A stretch of DNA of 64,000 nt from Pseudomonas bijieensis. GTDB taxonomy: Bacteria > Pseudomonadota > Gammaproteobacteria > Pseudomonadales > Pseudomonadaceae. The position numbers and the translations under genes were made by a program. This document shows positions 63,399 through 64,000 of this stretch, one piece after another; within the stretch, counting starts at the first letter, position 1, and each line of letters starts with the position of its first letter. Below the pieces are notes generated by a model, which was not told the origin of the DNA, did not search any database, and saw nothing but the letters and a program-made list of their open reading frames with translations. The stretch lies in contig NZ_CP048810.1 in NCBI RefSeq assembly GCF_013347965.1, positions 868,001-932,000 on the forward strand, written 5' to 3'.

Positions 63399-64000
63399 TG
63401 GCTCACCTGTCGCGAACCAGCCTCGGCGATGACGCAGACGACGCGGTCCATGTCGTGCGTCCGGCTTCCAGCCGCTGGGAATCGCTGGCCCTGCTGTTTG
63501 CAGCCCTGGCAATCATCGCCAGCGTGACAGGTTATGTGCTGCTGCGCCCACAGCACGCCGGCCCACCGACACCCTTGAGCTGGCAGGTGCGCTCCTTCGA
63601 TGGCCTCGGTGCAGTCGACCAGGCCATCCACAGCGCCCTGCTGCCCGCCGGTGAAGAAATCATCTGGAACAATAACGACACCGGCGGTTGGATCACCCTG
63701 GAGCAAGCCCAGAAGATCTTGTTGCCGCCGTTCTACCGAGACGCCTTCTGGAAGACCAATGGCGAGGTGCACTGGCAGTTGATTTTGCCTGGCACCCACC
63801 TGCCTCATGCCGGTTCCGTCGATGATCACGACGACGCCGACGCCCCGACGCCCCCCAGCGACGTCTCGAAAGCCACCCTGGGCCAGGGCGCCACGGTCTA
63901 CTACGGCTCCGCCGGCCGCGCGCCCGGCCAGAGCGCCTACCTGCTCGTCATTGGGCACGCCCATGCCGGCGTCATGTGGGCCAACCAGGCCACGATCTGG
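63398..64000 (+). CDS. DUF6162-like membrane-anchored protein (C-terminus cut off)
   Basis: The frame from ATG 63398 is open to the window end (201 codons). It shows one N-terminal helix (LALLFAALAIIASVTGYVLL) and a periplasmic part with LLPPFYRDAFWKTNGEVHW, reminiscent of DUF6162 proteins found at zinc/metal uptake loci of pseudomonads. An acidic-His stretch (DDHDDADAP) could bind metal. It overlaps the previous stop, so it belongs to the same operon. Confidence 0.6.
   Translation, partial: MAHLSRTSLGDDADDAVHVVRPASSRWESLALLFAALAIIASVTGYVLLRPQHAGPPTPLSWQVRSFDGLGAVDQAIHSALLPAGEEIIWNNNDTGGWITLEQAQKILLPPFYRDAFWKTNGEVHWQLILPGTHLPHAGSVDDHDDADAPTPPSDVSKATLGQGATVYYGSAGRAPGQSAYLLVIGHAHAGVMWANQATIW

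Noticed and set aside
1..64000. CRISPR array, prophage, insertion sequence or secretion-system island
   Set aside because: No regularly spaced repeats, transposase, integrase or phage structural genes were recognised.

Overview
The window looks like a GC-rich chromosomal segment of a soil or plant-associated Pseudomonas of the fluorescens complex. The evidence is a serralysin-type AprA protease with its inhibitor start, a DUF1652 protein, a Pseudomonas-type REP/REPIN (REP core around GTGGCGAGGGAGC), many LysR-type regulators beside small catabolic operons, and strong Shine-Dalgarno sites. No rRNA, tRNA, CRISPR array, transposase or integrase was recognised. Everything here is read by eye; no database search was run.

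Layout. 1-13 kb: aprI (partial) and aprA with a probable Rsm-controlled leader, a LysR/MFS efflux pair, DUF1652, a UvrD-like helicase, pirin, phosphoglucomutase, a MocR-type regulator and an unrecognised 498-residue protein. 13.8-17.6 kb: quinone oxidoreductase/LysR pair, RidA, an orphan protein. 17.8-22.2 kb: a secreted protein (frameshifted), cytochrome b and Tat-exported molybdopterin lipoprotein, divergent from a CusRS/HprRS-like two-component system and sharing a palindromic box with it. 22.2-28.9 kb: NTF2-like protein, SDR, MFS, LysR, a dehydrogenase-hydrolase fusion and a GNAT-like protein.

28.9-38.1 kb is the centrepiece: a complete aldoxime-to-nitrile-to-amide-to-acid pathway. It has an AraC regulator (oxdR-like), heme aldoxime dehydratase (oxdA), an outer-membrane channel, a truncated hemoglobin, amidase, nitrile hydratase alpha and beta subunits, a metallochaperone/activator and a CbiM-type cobalt permease. 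The alpha subunit carries the cobalt-type CTLCSC motif and a natural run of 15 histidines. Three promoter regions share a tandem 21-bp direct repeat that looks like the AraC-type operator linking the modules into one regulon. Short imperfect direct repeats and broken gene tails lie at both edges, suggesting acquisition as a block.

38.2-50.5 kb holds small catabolic units: LysR/tarD/dctA for D-tartrate-like acids; TetR/SDR with twin operators; a GTG-started NADP-binding protein; and LysR/SDR/MFS/split transketolase/esterase of unknown substrate. 50.5-57.7 kb holds an APC permease, IclR and AraC regulators, a class III aminotransferase, an aldehyde dehydrogenase and cytochrome b561, consistent with amine or amino-acid use. 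57.8-64 kb is a set of little-studied exported and membrane proteins (beta-barrel protein, DUF6152-like with a C9-tract frameshift, a GHWEGDTLVVET-type protein, an exported alpha/beta hydrolase, two DUF6644-like membrane proteins, a DUF6162-like protein cut by the window end).
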